In this document: in pieces, positions 13,097 to 14,179 of the stretch
How the letters are laid out: each line of letters starts with the position of its first letter
Numbering within the stretch: the stretch's first letter is position 1
Source: a bacterium
GTDB taxonomy: Bacteria > Patescibacteriota > Saccharimonadia > UBA4664
Reading direction: 5' to 3'
NCBI GenBank assembly: GCA_027449805.1
Contig: DAIDKY010000017.1
Span: 1 to 14,179 of the forward strand
DNA length: 14,179 bases
Notes under the pieces: model-generated
The model's database searches: none
Seen by the model: the letters and a program-made list of their open reading frames with translations, nothing else
What the model was told of the DNA's origin: nothing
Position numbers and translations under genes: made by a program

Positions 13097-13125
13097 ATAC
13101 TACTCCTTGGATTGGTATTTATCAA
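13097..13125 (-). promoter_or_regulatory. Promoter of the small-gene operon
   Basis: On the minus strand TTGATA (13120-13125), 17 bp, then TAGTAT (13097-13102). The start would be near 13090, giving a leader of about 68 bases before the 35-residue gene. It lies in the AT-rich space between two divergent gene blocks. Confidence 0.62.
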
Positions 13126-13226
13126 TAGACTTAGGCTCTTTCTACAACAAACTTTATGGCATTCCCGACTTTGCCTATATTTACCCTTATCTGCATCTGT
13201 TACTATACGTTCTTTTCTCTCTCTTT

Positions 13227-13244
13227 CTATATATAAATATATAG
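13227..13244 (+). promoter_or_regulatory. AT-rich inverted repeat before the replication-relaxation gene
   Basis: CTATATAT and ATATATAG are perfect 8-bp arms with an AA centre. A pyrimidine run (13211-13226) lies on the left and a purine run (13243-13260) on the right. In RNA these can pair and extend the stem, covering the AGGAGA and GAGGGAG ribosome-binding stretches. It could be an operator, a translation switch, or an easily melted DNA site. Confidence 0.5.
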
Positions 13245-13265
13245 GAGAGAATGAGGGAGTAGAGT

Positions 13266-14108
13266 ATGCTTTTGAATATGGGAATTGTGAAACAGAAGTA
13301 TAGTAGGTCTAGTGTCAGTTCCAGTCAGATTACGTTATTACATTTGATTTATAAATACAGGTTTGTGAGTAGTCAGTTAATAGCAGATACATTAGGTATA
13401 AAGACAATCAGTGTAATATATCGGCGCTTAGAAGTATTAGTTAAATATGGGTACTTGGATAAACGGTTTGATAAGCGGCTCAAGCTCGTAGGCGTTCCGG
13501 CGGCCTATTATTTAACGCCGAAAGGCCTGCGGATGCTTCAGGCCTTACCGAACCATGAACAGGTCACCGAAGCGGCCATCAAAGGCAGCTACCGCGACAA
13601 GTCAGTCGGCCAAGAGTTTGTTAGCCATACCCTGAATGTCTACAAGGCAACGAACCTGCTCAAACAGCAGTATCCGAGCTTAAAAGTCTTTACTAAACGC
13701 GACATGACGCAGTATGACTATTTCCCCTCACAATTGCCGGACGCCTTTTTGTCACTACCTACAGACGACCCGCAGCGGCCAAAGCGCTTTTTCTTTGACC
13801 TAGTATCGGATAGGTTGCCGCGTACAGCTTTAGACCGGCGCATAGCACACTACTGTGAGTTCTTTGATGAGAGTGGCTGGGAAGTAACCGGCAGCGAACT
13901 GCCGATCTTGCTGCTACTCAGCGAATGGGGCCCGGCCGAGAAGCGGATACAACGAAACGTCAGGATACAGCTTGACCGTTCAGATATGGAAGAATTAGTG
14001 GTTTATACCAGTACAGCCGCCGCACTCGAGAATATAACAGATGAACATGCTATTTGGACAAGCATCGAAGATACTGACGAGCTGGTCGAGCTAAGCCAAA
14101 TAGCGTAA
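13266..14108 (+). CDS. Replication-relaxation family protein
   Basis: The protein has 280 residues. Residues 18-92 form a winged helix (SSQITLLHLIYKYRFVSSQL, then GIKTISVIYRRLEVLVKYGY, then YYLTPKGLRML). The second half has the family layout VSHTLNVYKA, LPDAFLSL, FFFDLVSD and a RRIAHYCEFF helix. This class occurs on plasmids and integrative elements and has been linked to plasmid replication and relaxation; the biochemical step is unclear. The acidic strand is followed by arginines rather than the usual lysine. GAGGGAG lies five bases before the ATG. The first 68 codons are about 32% GC and the rest about 55%, a sharp internal change. Assigned from motifs by eye. Confidence 0.72.
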   Translation: MLLNMGIVKQKYSRSSVSSSQITLLHLIYKYRFVSSQLIADTLGIKTISVIYRRLEVLVKYGYLDKRFDKRLKLVGVPAAYYLTPKGLRMLQALPNHEQVTEAAIKGSYRDKSVGQEFVSHTLNVYKATNLLKQQYPSLKVFTKRDMTQYDYFPSQLPDAFLSLPTDDPQRPKRFFFDLVSDRLPRTALDRRIAHYCEFFDESGWEVTGSELPILLLLSEWGPAEKRIQRNVRIQLDRSDMEELVVYTSTAAALENITDEHAIWTSIEDTDELVELSQIA

Positions 14109-14154
14109 CTTAAAAACCCACGTAACACATACTTTAATTTGGGTATGCTACGAC

Positions 14155-14179
14155 ATGACCGACTTGCGCATTTGCTCTT
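14155..14179 (+). CDS. Possible start of the next gene, cut by the window edge
   Basis: ATG at 14155 opens a frame (MTDLRICS) that runs off the window. TATGCT (14144-14149) ends five bases before it, the same spacing as the other leaderless starts here. No -35 is clear. Eight codons are too few to judge. Confidence 0.3.

Larger units (their letters stand above)
9803..14179. mobile_element. One end of an integrated mobile element (right end outside window)
   Basis: To the right of yajQ, conserved housekeeping genes give way to a large serine recombinase, an RHH regulator, tiny overlapping genes, a DUF2958 gene and a replication-relaxation gene. This is typical of integrative elements and plasmids. 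The recombinase lies at the border, as integrases usually do. The left edge is estimated between 9778 and 9950; no repeat or attachment core could be defined with only one end in view. Confidence 0.7.

Noticed and set aside
12882..13244. A 120-residue plus-strand frame rich in Tyr, Leu and Ser
   Set aside because: It is antisense to the DUF2958 and 35-residue genes and continues into AT-rich intergenic DNA; its composition reflects base content and no ribosome binding site is present.

Overview
The window looks like a chromosome segment of a small-genome bacterium of the Patescibacteria/CPR type, possibly Saccharibacteria. This is an inference from gene content, many short or missing intergenic gaps, short leaders and an arginine-tipped EF-P. 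The standard genetic code fits: TGG encodes Trp and TGA is used as a stop. GC is close to 50% over most of the window, with one AT-rich island near 13.1-13.45 kb.

Layout. (1) 1-2501, minus: the first 833 residues of a large secreted protein that runs off the left edge. It has a signal peptide, an NHL-like region and a clan GH-A-like glycoside hydrolase domain. (2) 2598-3650, plus: the ATPase YchF, overlapping convergently with the next block. (3) 3640-5967, minus: a translation/replication operon rpsF-ssb-rpsR-efp-tlyA behind a near-consensus sigma70 promoter, a pair of 10-bp direct repeats and a leader hairpin. (4) 6120-6659, plus: a PRC-barrel protein, divergent from rpsF. A small plus-strand promoter and a possible 21-residue membrane peptide follow. 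(5) 6778-8450, minus: recA-recX. (6) 8589-9726, minus: yajQ-gmk with a terminator. (7) About 9.8 kb to the right edge: one end of an integrated mobile element. It carries a large serine recombinase, a 58-residue AT-hook-like protein that overlaps the recombinase start, a ribbon-helix-helix regulator with a palindrome over its own promoter, and a compact minus-strand operon of five small genes including a DUF2958 protein. A divergent gene of the replication-relaxation type follows.

How the parts fit together. The left three quarters is housekeeping: ribosome assembly and modification, single-strand DNA binding, recombination, and nucleotide metabolism. The right quarter resembles the integration and regulatory end of an integrative element or integrated plasmid, which continues beyond the window. 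A recurring signal is a -10 box placed 5-8 bases before the start codon with no ribosome binding site, seen at ychF, the PRC-barrel gene, yajQ, the RHH gene and perhaps the gene at the right edge. This suggests that leaderless mRNAs are common in this genome. Genes inside operons, and some first genes such as rpsF and recA, keep Shine-Dalgarno sequences.
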